From contig NZ_JAMXAX010000033.1 in NCBI RefSeq assembly GCF_023913775.1, positions 1 through 43,850 on the forward strand: a stretch of DNA of 43,850 bases. The letters run 5' to 3'. Shown here piece by piece: positions 25,074-35,267 of the stretch; position 1 is the first letter of the stretch, and every line of letters begins with the position of its first letter. The position numbers and the translations under genes are program-made. This stretch comes from Acidovorax facilis. Its GTDB lineage: Bacteria; Pseudomonadota; Gammaproteobacteria; Burkholderiales; Burkholderiaceae_C. The notes beneath the pieces were generated by a model that did no database searches, was not told the DNA's origin, and worked only from the letters and a program-made list of their open reading frames with translations.

Positions 25074-27308
25074 TCAACTCACGCCCCGCGCAGGCGCGCA
25101 AAGCCAGACTTCCAGTTCATCTGGTGGCATGGGCCTGCCGAACAGATAGCCCTGCATCACAGGGCAACCGTGGGCCTGTAGCCATTGCTGCTGGCCTGTA
25201 GTTTCCACCCCTTCGGCCACCACCACCATGCCCAGGCTGTGGGCAATGCTGAGCACCGATACCGTGAGCGCGCGCGCGGTGGGGCTGGTGGTGAGGTCCT
25301 GCACAAACGCCATGTCCAGCTTGAGTTCGCTGATGGGCAGGCGGTGCAGGTAGCTCAGGCTGGAGTAGCCAGTGCCAAAGTCATCGAGCGACAGCTTAAA
25401 GCCCTTATGGTGCAGCGCCTCGATGTTGGCCAGCGTTACCGGCCGTGCATCCATCATCACGCTTTCGGTGATCTCCAGCAGCACATCGTTGGTGCGCAGG
25501 CCGTGGCGCTCCAGCGCGTCGCAGACCTGCTGCGCAAACTCTGCCTGGTGAAAACTGCGTCCTGACAGGTTCACGGCCACGCAGGGCACGCTGTGGCCAG
25601 CTGCACGCCAGGCCGACAGCTGCGCACAGGCTTCGTCCAGCAGCCACAAGGTCAGTTCGTGAATGAGGCCGGCCTCTTCGGCCACTGGGATGAACCGGCT
25701 GGGGGGCACCATGCCCCATTCGGGATGTTGCCAGCGCGCCAGGGCTTCCACACCGTGCAGGGTGCCAGGCGCACTGCTGAGCACCTGGGGTTGGTAGTGC
25801 AGGCTCAGGCTGCGGTCGGCCAGCGCCTGGCGCAAGGCGCGTTCCAGGGCGGCGCGCTCCTGTGCGCGCCGGTTCATTTCGGCGCTGAACAATTGCAGGC
25901 TGTGCCTGTGGTCGCTTTTGGCCTGGACCATGGCTTGGTCAGCGTGGCGCAGCAGCGTGTCGATCGCATCGCCATCGTCCGGAAACATCGCAATGCCAAT
26001 GCTGGCGTGGCAGACATGGGCTTGCCCGTGGAGGTCCATGGGGCGGGCCATCTCTTGCAGGATGCTCTGGGCCATCTGCACGACTTGCCCGGTGCTGCAC
26101 TCGGACAACAACAGCACGAATTCATCACCCGCCAGCCGGCCGATCAGATCGCGCGCGCGCAGGCACTGCGTGAGTCGCTTGGCCACTTCGCACAACAGCG
26201 CGTCACCTGCGGCATGGCCCAGGGTGTCATTGACCTGCTTGAAGCGGTCCAGGTCGATGAAAAGCACCGCACCAGGGTGGTCTTCCTGCCGCAGGCTGGC
26301 CAGCGCACGCTCCGCACTGCTGCGGAACATGGCGCGGTTGGGCAGGCCCGTGAGTTCATCAAAAAAGGCGAGCTGGTGAATGCGCTGGCGTGTGGCGTTG
26401 CGTTCAATGGCCAGCGCACACAAGTGCAGGCACACGTCCACCAGCCGATGGTGCAGCGCGTCGGGCGCGCGCGGCTCCCGAAAATAAAAGGCAAAGGTGC
26501 CAATCACCTTGCCTGCGTGGTCACAGATCGGGCTGGACCAGCAGGCTCGCATGCCGCTGGGCTCAAACAGGGTGCGGTAGTCGGCCCACAAGGGGTCGGT
26601 GGTGATGTCGGTGACCACAACAGGCGCCCGCCGGAAGGCCGCAGTGCCACACGAACCGACACAAGGGCCGATGGGAACCCCGTCCAGCGCCTGGCAGATG
26701 GCGGGGGGCAGCCCGGGCGCTGCCAGCGGGTGCAGCAGGCCCAGCTCGTCCACGGACAGGATGGAGGCCGTGACTTCGGGGGCGATGCGTTCGACTTCGC
26801 GGCACACCAGAGCCATCAGGTCGGCGAGCGGCAATTCGTTGACCATGCCCTCCAGCACGCGCTTTTGCAGCACCTCGTGCATCTTGGTGAGTGTGATGTC
26901 GGTCAGCACCGTGATGCTGCCCCCCGGTCCGCCGGAGGCCTCGTTCGAGGCATTGATCATCATCGACACCCAGCGTGGCTGGCCAGCCTTGCTGTACAGC
27001 AGCGTCTCTATATGAAAGCCCCCTTGCTGGTCGATGCCATCACGGATTTCGCTCAGCAGCCCGGGGTCGGAGTGTGGGCCCAGCAGCACGTCGCTGAGGT
27101 ATTTGCCCAGCACCTCCGCAGGGCTGAACCCAAACAGGCGGGTGAATCCTTCATTCACATACACCACGTGCCGGGTGCTGTTGCTCATCACGATGGCGTT
27201 GTCGCTGGCATCCAGTGCCCTGCGCAACGGGGCATCGGCCAAAGGGGCTGGCGGCATGATGCCGTGGTGGGAAGGAGGGCCGGAAGTGTGCGGGGCTGAA
27301 ACGGGCAT
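25074..27308 (-). CDS. PAS-GAF-GGDEF-EAL cyclic-di-GMP enzyme
   Basis: A 744-residue cytoplasmic protein without membrane helices. PAS domain at about 25-140 (VYVNEGFTRLFGFSPAEVLG), GAF at about 160-320 (GVPIGPCVGSCGTAAFRR, SSPICDHAGKVIGTFAFYF), GGDEF at about 330-490 and EAL at about 500-735. The GGDEF site reads RLAGDEF (A for the first G, an accepted active variant) and an RxxD inhibitory site (RARD) lies five residues before it. The EAL site (GVEALARW) and the DDFGTGYSS loop are intact. It may both make and degrade c-di-GMP in response to small ligands or redox. It starts divergently from aroC, 173 bases away. Confidence 0.93.
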   Translation of the reverse strand: MPVSAPHTSGPPSHHGIMPPAPLADAPLRRALDASDNAIVMSNSTRHVVYVNEGFTRLFGFSPAEVLGKYLSDVLLGPHSDPGLLSEIRDGIDQQGGFHIETLLYSKAGQPRWVSMMINASNEASGGPGGSITVLTDITLTKMHEVLQKRVLEGMVNELPLADLMALVCREVERIAPEVTASILSVDELGLLHPLAAPGLPPAICQALDGVPIGPCVGSCGTAAFRRAPVVVTDITTDPLWADYRTLFEPSGMRACWSSPICDHAGKVIGTFAFYFREPRAPDALHHRLVDVCLHLCALAIERNATRQRIHQLAFFDELTGLPNRAMFRSSAERALASLRQEDHPGAVLFIDLDRFKQVNDTLGHAAGDALLCEVAKRLTQCLRARDLIGRLAGDEFVLLLSECSTGQVVQMAQSILQEMARPMDLHGQAHVCHASIGIAMFPDDGDAIDTLLRHADQAMVQAKSDHRHSLQLFSAEMNRRAQERAALERALRQALADRSLSLHYQPQVLSSAPGTLHGVEALARWQHPEWGMVPPSRFIPVAEEAGLIHELTLWLLDEACAQLSAWRAAGHSVPCVAVNLSGRSFHQAEFAQQVCDALERHGLRTNDVLLEITESVMMDARPVTLANIEALHHKGFKLSLDDFGTGYSSLSYLHRLPISELKLDMAFVQDLTTSPTARALTVSVLSIAHSLGMVVVAEGVETTGQQQWLQAHGCPVMQGYLFGRPMPPDELEVWLCAPARGVS

Positions 27309-27481
27309 GGATGTCCCAAAGATCGTCCATGGATGCTAGCAAGTGCGCGCCGCACTGCCAAGCGCGTTTGTGGCAAGTATTCATCTGAACCCCATGTTGT
27401 GCCTGTCATTCTTGGGTGGGGCGTGCTCTGTGGTGGGGTCCAGCGACGGCGGCGCACGCCGCTCTGGGATAATCCCGCCCC

Positions 27482-28579
27482 ATGAGCGGCAACACCTTCG
27501 GAACCCTATTCGCAGTCACCAATTTTGGTGAATCCCACGGCCCGGCCATTGGCTGCGTGATCGACGGTTGTCCGCCCGGCATGCCGCTGTCCGAGGCGGA
27601 CATTCAGGCCGACCTGGACCGGCGCCGCCCTGGCACCAGCCGCCACGTCACGCAGCGCAACGAGCCCGATGCGGTGGAAATCCTCTCCGGCGTGTACGAG
27701 GGCAAGACCACGGGCACGCCCATCGCCCTGCTGATCCGCAACACCGACCAGCGCAGCAAGGATTACAGCAACATCGCCGAGAGCTTTCGCCCCGGCCATG
27801 CCGACTACACCTACTGGCACAAGTACGGCATCCGCGACCCGCGTGGCGGTGGCAGGTCGTCGGCCCGGCTGACGGCCCCCACGGTGGCTGCGGGCGCGGT
27901 GGCCAAGAAGTGGCTGGCCCAGCAATACGGTGCACAGTTTCGCGCCTGCATGACGCAGCTGGGCGAGCTGGCCATCCCGTTCGAGAGCTGGGAGCATGTG
28001 CGCAGCAACCCCTTCTTCGCCCCCGTGGCCGATGTGCAGCAGTACGAGGACTACATGGATGCCCTGCGCAAGGCCGGTGATTCGTGTGGTGCCCGCATCC
28101 GCGTGCAGGCCACCGGCGTGCCGGTGGGCCTGGGTGAGCCGCTGTACGACAAGCTCGATGCCGACATTGCCCACGCCATGATGGGCCTCAATGCTGTCAA
28201 GGGCGTGGAAATCGGCGCTGGGTTTGCCAGCGTGGCCCATCGGGGCACCATGCACGGTGATTCGATGACGCCCCAGGGCTTTCGCACCAACAACGCCGGT
28301 GGTGTGCTGGGCGGCATCAGCACCGGGCAGGACCTGGAAGTGAGCATTGCGATCAAGCCCACCAGTTCCATCATCAGCCCGCGTGAATCGATCGATGTGC
28401 ATGGCAACAGCACCGAGGTCATCACCAAGGGCCGCCACGACCCCTGCGTGGGCATCCGCGCGGCGCCCATTGCCGAAGCGCTGCTGGCACTGGTCGTCAT
28501 GGACCACGCCCTGCGCCACCGCGCGCAGTGTGGTGACGTGGTGCCCCCGGTGCCGCCTATCCAGGCATCGTTCCTGTAA
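27482..28579 (+). CDS. aroC: Chorismate synthase
   Basis: A 365-residue enzyme of normal length that converts 5-enolpyruvylshikimate 3-phosphate to chorismate using reduced FMN. Hallmarks are [20 protein letters not shown] at the start, [31 protein letters not shown] (about 121-133), and near the C-terminus [16 protein letters not shown]. Start ATG at 27482 agrees with family N-termini (MSGNTFG). A clear intrinsic terminator lies at 28632-28663. Confidence 0.97.
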   Translation: MSGNTFGTLFAVTNFGESHGPAIGCVIDGCPPGMPLSEADIQADLDRRRPGTSRHVTQRNEPDAVEILSGVYEGKTTGTPIALLIRNTDQRSKDYSNIAESFRPGHADYTYWHKYGIRDPRGGGRSSARLTAPTVAAGAVAKKWLAQQYGAQFRACMTQLGELAIPFESWEHVRSNPFFAPVADVQQYEDYMDALRKAGDSCGARIRVQATGVPVGLGEPLYDKLDADIAHAMMGLNAVKGVEIGAGFASVAHRGTMHGDSMTPQGFRTNNAGGVLGGISTGQDLEVSIAIKPTSSIISPRESIDVHGNSTEVITKGRHDPCVGIRAAPIAEALLALVVMDHALRHRAQCGDVVPPVPPIQASFL

Positions 28580-28631
28580 TGGGCGCGCTGCGCTGCGGGT
28601 GGAGCACGGGCTTTTGGTGCTGGCGACGCAG

Positions 28632-28663
28632 AGGGCGTGCAGCGATGCGCGCCCTTTTTTCTT
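28632..28663 (+). terminator. Intrinsic terminator after aroC
   Basis: AGGGCGTGC-AGCGAT-GCGCGCCCT (28632-28655) forms a 9-bp stem with one G-U pair, directly followed by TTTTTTCTT. It ends aroC transcription 20 bases before the next gene's start. Confidence 0.88.
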
Positions 28664-28682
28664 GGATGGAATGAGGTAGTCC

Positions 28683-30500
28683 ATGCGCAGCTTGTTGGCA
28701 CAGGGTTTCATGGGATCGCAGCGAGGTCGCCGCAAGGTCACACTCGCGATGGTGGCCACACTGGGGGCGCTGCTGGCGGGCTGCGGCACGGCTTTGCCAA
28801 CCGGCGATGGGCGAACCCCTCAGCACCTCGACATCACGCTCATTGGCTTCAACGACCTGCACGGCAACCTGGAGCCGCCGCGCATGGCGCATACCGTCCA
28901 GACTGCGGCGGGGCCGGTCTCGGTGCCTGCCGGGGGCATGGCTTATTTCGCCAGCGCCATGGCGGCGCTCAAGGCCCGGGGGCCGCACCACGCCGTGGTT
29001 TCGGCGGGGGACATGGTGGGTGCATCGCCGCTGCTGTCGTCACTGTTCCTGGATGAGCCCACCATCGAGGCGGTCAACGCCATGCAGATCGACTTCAATG
29101 CCGTGGGCAACCATGAGTTCGACCGGGGCTGGCGCGAACTGCTGCGCCTGCAGCACGGCGGCTGCGAGAAGTTCACTGCGCGCCAGCCCTGCCAGATCAG
29201 CCAGCCCTTCGTTGGGGCGCGGTTCGGCTTCCTGGCTGCCAACACCGTGCGCACCGAGGATGGGCGCACGCTGCTGCCTGCCACCGGCATCAAACGATTT
29301 ACCGAGGGTGGAGTGACCGTCACCCTGGGCGTGATCGGCCTCACGCTGCAGGCCACGCCCACCATGGTCAGCCCTTCGGGTGTGGCGGGCCTGCGCTTTG
29401 AGGACGAAGCGGCCACGGCCAACGCGCTGATTCCGCTGCTGCGGGCCCAGGGCGCCGATGTGATCGCCGTGGTCATCCACGAGGGCGGCGGCACCACGGC
29501 CGGCGTGCAGGAGACCAGCTGCGCGGGCCTCTCGGGCGACATCGTGCCCATCCTGGAGCGGCTGGACCCGGCCGTGGACGTGGTGGTCTCGGGCCACACG
29601 CACCAGGCCTATGTTTGCGACTACGGCCGCGTGAACCCGGCCAAGCCCTTTCTGCTGACCAGCGCGGGCCAGTACGGCACGCTGCTCACGGACATCCAGT
29701 TGCGGGTGGACACGCGCACCCGCCGCGTGGTGCACAAAGCCGCGCGCAATGTCATCGTGCAGGGCGAGGCGTTCACGGGCAGCCAGGGGCACGTGCCCCT
29801 GACCTCCGCCGTGCCGTCCTTTGCGGCCGATCCGCAGGTGCAGAAGGTCATCGACACTTACCGTGCCGCCGCCGTGCCGCTGGCCCGGCGCCCCGTGGGG
29901 CAGGCCGCTGGCGCCCTGCGGCGCACACCGGCCCCGTCGCTCGAAAGCGCGCTGGGCAATCTGGTGGCCGATGCCCAGCTCCACGCCACGCGTGCACCGG
30001 AGCAGGGTGGGGCGCAGCTGTCGTTCATGAACCCGGGCGGCCTGCGCGCTGATCTCGTGCCCGACGAACAAGGGCTGGTGCGCTATGGCCAGCTCTACGC
30101 GGTGCAGCCATTCGGCAACCAGCTGGTCGTCAAGACCTTCACGGGCGCGCAGATCAAGGCGGCGCTGGAGCAGCAGTTCGCCAGCGGCAGCAACACCGTG
30201 CAGCGGCCCCGGGTGCTGTTGGTGTCCGCAGGATTTTCGTACCGCTATGACCTTACCCAGCCAGTGGGTGCGCGTATTAGCAACATGGTGCTGAACGGCA
30301 CACCGCTGCACGACGATGCGCAGGTGCGCGTGGTGATGAGCAGCTACCTGGACAGCGGAGGTGACAACTTCACCGTGCTGGCCGAAGGCCGCGACCGCCT
30401 GGTGGGCGGGCTGGACCTGGATGCGCTGGAGGCTTACTTCCGCGCCCACAGCCCGGTGCCGGTGCCCGCCACGGACCGCATCACGCGCGGGGCCCGCTGA
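28683..30500 (+). CDS. 5'-nucleotidase / metallophosphatase lipoprotein (UshA family)
   Basis: A 605-residue protein with a lipoprotein signal (lipobox LLAGC, Cys about 34), so probably anchored in the envelope. The metallophosphoesterase domain (about 52-310) has NDLHGNLEP, SAGDMVGASP, NAVGNHEFDRGWREL and VVSGHTHQAY, which hold the dinuclear metal ligands. The C-terminal 5'-nucleotidase domain (about 400-570) has SLESALGNLVADA and FMNPGGLRADL. It would hydrolyse periplasmic nucleotides or related phosphoesters. An in-frame Met at 28710 is an alternative start. Upstream terminator indicates it has its own promoter. Confidence 0.92.
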   Translation: MRSLLAQGFMGSQRGRRKVTLAMVATLGALLAGCGTALPTGDGRTPQHLDITLIGFNDLHGNLEPPRMAHTVQTAAGPVSVPAGGMAYFASAMAALKARGPHHAVVSAGDMVGASPLLSSLFLDEPTIEAVNAMQIDFNAVGNHEFDRGWRELLRLQHGGCEKFTARQPCQISQPFVGARFGFLAANTVRTEDGRTLLPATGIKRFTEGGVTVTLGVIGLTLQATPTMVSPSGVAGLRFEDEAATANALIPLLRAQGADVIAVVIHEGGGTTAGVQETSCAGLSGDIVPILERLDPAVDVVVSGHTHQAYVCDYGRVNPAKPFLLTSAGQYGTLLTDIQLRVDTRTRRVVHKAARNVIVQGEAFTGSQGHVPLTSAVPSFAADPQVQKVIDTYRAAAVPLARRPVGQAAGALRRTPAPSLESALGNLVADAQLHATRAPEQGGAQLSFMNPGGLRADLVPDEQGLVRYGQLYAVQPFGNQLVVKTFTGAQIKAALEQQFASGSNTVQRPRVLLVSAGFSYRYDLTQPVGARISNMVLNGTPLHDDAQVRVVMSSYLDSGGDNFTVLAEGRDRLVGGLDLDALEAYFRAHSPVPVPATDRITRGAR

Positions 30501-30515
30501 GGCGCTTGCTGGTTC

Positions 30516-31418
30516 TTAGCTGCGCCCCGGGCGCACTGCCGCCAGCCAGCGCAGCGGGTTGAATCCTGTCACCAGCCCAGTGGCCACCAGCACCAGCGCT
30601 CCGCCCCACACCATCCCGGGGCCCAAGGCCTCGCCCAGAAAGACGTGGCCCCAGGCCACACCGAACAGCGGGATCATGAAGGCCGAACTCATCGCTGCCA
30701 CGGGCGATACATGTTTGAGCACCCGCAGGTTGAGCCAGTAGGCCAGGCCCGAGGTCACGATGCCCATCACGGCCACCGCAGTCAGTGCCCCTGGTGTGAA
30801 ACGGGCCTCGGGCAGGCTCCACGCAGCGCCCGGCAGCAGCAACACCAGTGCAGCGGCGTGGATGCCTGCGGCGATCGACAACGGGGACATGCGCGTCGTG
30901 GCGCGCTTCATCCACGTCGTAGAGACGCCATAGCAGGCAGACGCTGCCACACAGGCCGCCGCCGCCATCAGCAAGGCAGGCGTGGGCTCCACGGGCCCCA
31001 ACTGCACGATCAGCGCCACCCCCGCAAAGCCGCAGAGGCAACCCAGCCACTTGCGCGTGCTCAGTGTGTCCTCCTTCATCCACGCGGCGGCAATCACCCC
31101 AAAGGGCACGGCCATGGTGTTGAGCAGCGAGCTGTAGCCGGCGGGCAGGTGCAAGGCCGCCCAGGCATACAGCAGAAAAGGAAGTGCGACGGTGAGCGTG
31201 CCCAGACCGAACAGCTCGCGCCAATGGCGCCACGGCCAGGGTTCGTTGGCGACCCGCATGATGCCCATCAGCGTCAACGTGGCCAGGCCAATGCGCAGCG
31301 CGGCCATCACGTTGGGCCCGAGCACGGGGCTGGCAATGCGGATGAAAAGAAAGGAGGCGCCCCACAGGGCGGACAGCAGCACCAGCTGCAGGAAGTGGCG
31401 GGTTTTCACCGGGCGCAT
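30516..31418 (-). CDS. EamA/DMT-superfamily transporter
   Basis: A 300-residue inner-membrane protein with ten predicted helices in two EamA repeats (about 8-140 and 155-290). Typical segments are LVLLSALWGASFLFIRIASP in the first repeat and SAFMIPLFGVAWGHVFLGE in the second. Family members export amino acids or metabolites; the substrate is unknown. The ATG at 31418 is chosen because the conserved first helix starts right after MRPVKTRHF. A longer in-frame start at 31481 would lie inside repeat copy E and adds residues not typical of the family. Confidence 0.9.
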   Translation of the reverse strand: MRPVKTRHFLQLVLLSALWGASFLFIRIASPVLGPNVMAALRIGLATLTLMGIMRVANEPWPWRHWRELFGLGTLTVALPFLLYAWAALHLPAGYSSLLNTMAVPFGVIAAAWMKEDTLSTRKWLGCLCGFAGVALIVQLGPVEPTPALLMAAAACVAASACYGVSTTWMKRATTRMSPLSIAAGIHAAALVLLLPGAAWSLPEARFTPGALTAVAVMGIVTSGLAYWLNLRVLKHVSPVAAMSSAFMIPLFGVAWGHVFLGEALGPGMVWGGALVLVATGLVTGFNPLRWLAAVRPGRS

Positions 31419-31466
31419 TGTGGAGTACAGGCGAGTCGCGCGCTGGCTCGTACCCAGCCAGTTTTC

Positions 31467-31525
31467 AAGCCAAATTGGCATCTAGCGCTTTTCCAGAAAG
31501 CGCGGGCAGCTATTAATTTTGGAGC
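31467..31525. repeat. Dispersed palindromic repeat, copy E
   Basis: CCAAATTGGCATCTA, core GCGCTTTTCCAGAAAGCGC (31485-31503), then GGGCAGCTATTAATTTTGG. The loop and the arm junction (AAAGCGC) diverge from the other copies, but the flanks and the core pairing are kept. It lies in the same gap as copy F, upstream of the EamA gene. Confidence 0.65.
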
Positions 31526-31593
31526 ATTCCTTGGTGTAGCACGCGCGACAGCGACCGCCCGCTCAGGTCCACATGCGTCGCCCGTGGATGTAG

Positions 31594-31651
31594 GTGCTAC
31601 TCTATTTATAGCTGTTAGCGCTTGTGTGATAAGCGCTGGAGGTCAAAAATG
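31594..31651. repeat. Dispersed palindromic repeat, copy F
   Basis: TGCTACTCTATTTATAGCTG, core AGCGCTTGTGTGATAAGCGCT (31617-31637), then GGAGGTCAAAAAT. With copy E it makes a pair within the 289-base gap between nrdR and the EamA gene; the bases between and around them show no gene. Confidence 0.75.
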
Positions 31652-31707
31652 CCTGAGATCGTCCGGCCCTGTAGCCGACACCGGTGCAGACAGCAATACG
31701 AAGGCTT

Positions 31708-32157
31708 TTACTTGCGCACTTCGTCGACCATGGCGCGGAAGTCGTCGATGTCTTCAAAGCTGCGGTACACGCTGGCAAAGCGGATGTAAGCCACCTTGTC
31801 GAGCTTCTTGAGCTCGCGCATCACCAGCTCACCAATGCGGCTGGAGATCACTTCGCGCTGGCCCAGGTTGAGCAGCTTTTCCTCGATCCGCTCGATGGCG
31901 CTGTCGATCTGGTCGGTGCTCACGGGGCGCTTGCGCAATGCCAAGTTGAACGAGGCGAGCAGCTTGCCCCGGTCGTATTCAATGCGGCGCCCGTCCTTCT
32001 TGACGATGGCCGGGAAGTTCACTTCCGGCCGTTCGTAGGTGGTAAAGCGCTTGTCGCACGCGCCGCACTGGCGGCGGCGGCGGATGAAGACCCCATCCTC
32101 AGACACCCGCGTTTCAACGACTTGCGTCTCGAGGTGGCTGCAGAAGGGGCACTTCAT
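31708..32157 (-). CDS. nrdR: Transcriptional repressor NrdR
   Basis: A 149-residue repressor of normal length. The N-terminal zinc ribbon is formed by CPFC (residues 3-6) and CGAC (about 34-37). An ATP-cone domain follows (about 48-138), with [19 protein letters not shown] as its nucleotide-binding segment. It binds NrdR boxes in front of ribonucleotide reductase genes according to ATP/dATP level. It starts 17 bases downstream of glyA on the same strand; a glyA-nrdR pair is common in betaproteobacteria. Confidence 0.96.
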   Translation of the reverse strand: MKCPFCSHLETQVVETRVSEDGVFIRRRRQCGACDKRFTTYERPEVNFPAIVKKDGRRIEYDRGKLLASFNLALRKRPVSTDQIDSAIERIEEKLLNLGQREVISSRIGELVMRELKKLDKVAYIRFASVYRSFEDIDDFRAMVDEVRK

Positions 32158-32174
32158 GGTTTTCGGCTGTGGAT

Positions 32175-33419
<1,245 letters not shown>

Positions 33420-33423
33420 GATT

Positions 33424-33604
33424 GGCAGTCCTATGAACTTGTGTCCCTTGAAACAAGGGCTGCCCAGGCGAACGGCTGAACGCAGGAGGGATGAACCCCG
33501 TGCGGCACGCTTCCCAGTGGTTCACAAGAGGCAGGCCCTTGTCGGTTTCCACGTCAGCGGCAGCACCCTGTGTGGGATGCCGCGCCTATCGCCAGTCGCG
33601 TACC
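33424..33604 (-). promoter_or_regulatory. ZTP (pfl motif) riboswitch upstream of glyA
   Basis: Read on the reverse strand from 33604, the leader shows the conserved pfl/ZTP blocks in order: CGCGACTGGCGATA (from about 33600), then GTGGAAACC, CACTGGGAAGCG, and at the 3' side CCGTTCGCCTGGGCAG (33475-33460). These match the aptamer that binds ZTP/ZMP, which builds up when 10-formyl-THF is short; glyA is one of its usual targets. Between aptamer and gene, CCCTTG-TTT-CAAGGG (33445-33459) forms a hairpin. GGCAGCCCU at the aptamer 3' edge (33456-33464) can alternatively pair with AGGACUGCC (33424-33432), which contains the glyA ribosome-binding site. A possible -10 (TACACT) lies at 33610-33615. Confidence 0.9.
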
Positions 33605-33702
33605 TCGCTAGTGTAGCTGACGTGGCGCGCGCAAAGGTGCCAGGGAAATGGGGGGCGGTGTGCCCGGGGGATGTTTCTGCCCCCAGGGGCTCGCGAACCT
33701 TG

Positions 33703-34542
33703 TCAGAGCCCGGAGAGCAGGGCCACTTTGTCACCGCTGGCGGCAGGCGTTGCGGGCGGTGCGGCCACCGGGATGACCTGTGCGGGAGCCTGGGTAGAGA
33801 GGTTGGGTGGTGGCGTGGTGGGCATGGCCCGGCCACCGGCGACCTGGCGCAGCCGGAAATGCTCGGCCATCACCTTGGCCGCATAGCCGCCATCGTCGGC
33901 AAGATTGCCTGCGCCGACATAAAAGCGCAGCCCGCCCTCCACCGAACCGGCGCGCGCAATGCACTCCTGCAGAACCTTCACGCCCACACGCAGATTGCTC
34001 ACGGGGTCAAAGGCAGCAAAGTGCCCGCCAAAGTTCTGGTACTTGTCGGTGTGCACATTGGTCATCACCTGCATCAGCCCCTGGGCGCCAACGGCGCTTT
34101 GTGCAAATGGGTTGAAGCTCGACTCGATGGCCATGATGGCAAGGATCAGCGTCGGGTCGATCTTGGACTTTGCGCCAATTTCATAGGCCTCGGCCACCAG
34201 CACGCTCAGCGGCTCAGGGGCGACACGGTACTTCTTGCTGAGCCAGAAGGCGACGGCAGCCTGCTCTTTGGGCAGGTCCTTGGGGTTGCCCGCCGTGGCG
34301 CGCTCACTGGCTTCTGGTTCGATGGGCATGCCAAGCACTTCCACTTGGCGGGCCTGCAGCCAGTTCATCAACTGTGCTTCACCAGCCTGGCGCAAGTCCG
34401 GGCGGGCCGTGAGGGTGATCACGACGAAGGCGACAGCCAGGCCGATGAGGGCAAAGCTGTTGTGGGTGATTTCAAGAAAACCTTCGGTCACGTCGGCCAC
34501 GAAGGTCCGCACGCCGGAGACTATTTTTCCTGACGCTGTCAT
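33703..34542 (-). CDS. Membrane-anchored lytic transglycosylase (SLT domain)
   Basis: A 279-residue protein. A single N-terminal membrane helix (SFALIGLAVAFVVITLTA, about 24-41) places the rest in the periplasm. The SLT catalytic domain is at about 115-230: catalytic Glu in ILAIMAIESSFNPFAQS, then VGAQGLMQVM and the C-lobe RVGVKVLQECIARAGS with FYVGAGN. A Pro/Ala-rich tail follows. It cleaves peptidoglycan glycan strands with formation of 1,6-anhydro ends. The ATG at 34542 has AGGAAGAG upstream; a longer in-frame start at 34644 adds a basic leader and seems less likely. Own promoter predicted at 34732-34761. Confidence 0.88.
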   Translation of the reverse strand: MTASGKIVSGVRTFVADVTEGFLEITHNSFALIGLAVAFVVITLTARPDLRQAGEAQLMNWLQARQVEVLGMPIEPEASERATAGNPKDLPKEQAAVAFWLSKKYRVAPEPLSVLVAEAYEIGAKSKIDPTLILAIMAIESSFNPFAQSAVGAQGLMQVMTNVHTDKYQNFGGHFAAFDPVSNLRVGVKVLQECIARAGSVEGGLRFYVGAGNLADDGGYAAKVMAEHFRLRQVAGGRAMPTTPPPNLSTQAPAQVIPVAAPPATPAASGDKVALLSGL

Positions 34543-34731
34543 AGCTCTTCCTTTCTGAGGCGCCACAGTGAGCCGGGCAGTCGTCGGGGACTGTCTCGTC
34601 TCGGCGGATCGCCTGGATTGGTACGCCATCAAGTGAGGCCGCACGTCTTTGGTGTGCTTGGGGCCTGCTTTGACTTAGCCGGGTTCGGCAGCGAGGTTGG
34701 GGTTTTTACTAGCCCGTTTTGGGGCTGGCGG

Positions 34732-34761
34732 ATTCTAGAAGTTCACTAAATGCTTAGTCAA
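34732..34761 (-). promoter_or_regulatory. Predicted sigma70 promoter for the transglycosylase gene
   Basis: On the reverse strand TTGACT (34761-34756) and TAGAAT (34737-34732) are separated by 18 bases; each matches the consensus at five of six positions. The surrounding 34735-34825 is strikingly AT-rich for this genome. It would give a leader of about 180 bases before the start at 34542. Confidence 0.65.
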
Positions 34762-34839
34762 TACTAACATTTTGATTTTTAAGATCATTAAGTTATGAAA
34801 AATATGTAAAAAATCACAGGTTTTAGGGGGTGTGCGCCG

Positions 34840-35188
34840 ACCTAGCGCTTGGGACTTTGCGAGCTGTTGTTACGTGCGTATTTCAAATTCAATCGCCGGT
34901 CTTTTTGCCATTGAGAATCCAGTTTGAGTTGCGGCGGCGCCTTTGGTAAGGTTGCGTTGCCTGTAGATTTCAGGCATCGCCAGACGAAGCCAAGTCTCCC
35001 TCCGAGGGCATTCAGTGTCCTGGTGCAGCAGATGCGGCTTCTACGGCAAACCCCTGGAGGCAATACCTTGCCTCCTCGCCATGTGGACCTTCATCTCCGC
35101 ATCGCGACCGATGGCAAAGACCGTTGTGTCAGCCGTCAAGCCCGGCAGGCAGGCCTTGAGGCCCTGTCTGCCGGGCTTTCTTGTTTGT
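34840..35188 (+). ncRNA. Candidate unannotated small RNA ending at an orphan terminator
   Basis: No convincing protein is encoded here, yet a strong forward-strand intrinsic terminator closes it at 35138-35188, and the nearest forward gene upstream ends at 30500. Local stems include GCCTG-TAGATTT-CAGGC (near 34968), CCCTCCGAGGG and a perfect 8-bp hairpin GGAGGCAA-TACC-TTGCCTCC (35056-35075). I could not fix the 5' end or a promoter, and the sequence lacks the hallmark blocks of SRP RNA, tmRNA or RNase P RNA. The extent given is an upper bound. Confidence 0.4.
35138..35188 (+). terminator. Strong intrinsic terminator with no known gene upstream
   Basis: AAGCCCGGCAGGCAGG (35138-35153) pairs with CCTGTCTGCCGGGCTT (35163-35178), 16 bp with one G-U pair, followed by TCTTGTTT. 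The T-run is only on the forward side. Confidence 0.82.
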
Positions 35189-35202
35189 GGCGTGGCGTGC
35201 TT

Positions 35203-35232
35203 TTGGGCTCTTGGCCCTTATATATAGATAAT
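35203..35232 (+). promoter_or_regulatory. Predicted promoter of the DUF349 gene
   Basis: TTGGGC (35203-35208), an 18-base spacer and GATAAT (35227-35232) inside the AT-rich run TATATATAGATAATG. Transcription would start near 35239, leaving a leader of about 225 bases before the ATG at 35465. Confidence 0.55.
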
Positions 35233-35267
35233 GGGGGCTGTTCCCTAGAGCGGCGGCACCCTTGCAG

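Noticed and set aside
31419-31481. Longer N-terminus for the EamA transporter starting at 31481
   Set aside because: It would start inside repeat copy E and adds residues before a normal first membrane helix.
34842-35063. Reverse-strand open frame of 73 codons with a natural-looking end (QLKLDSQWQKDRRLNLKYARNN)
   Set aside because: The first half looks like noise, there is no ribosome-binding site and it lies opposite the candidate small RNA. It could be a gene remnant, but support is too weak to list.
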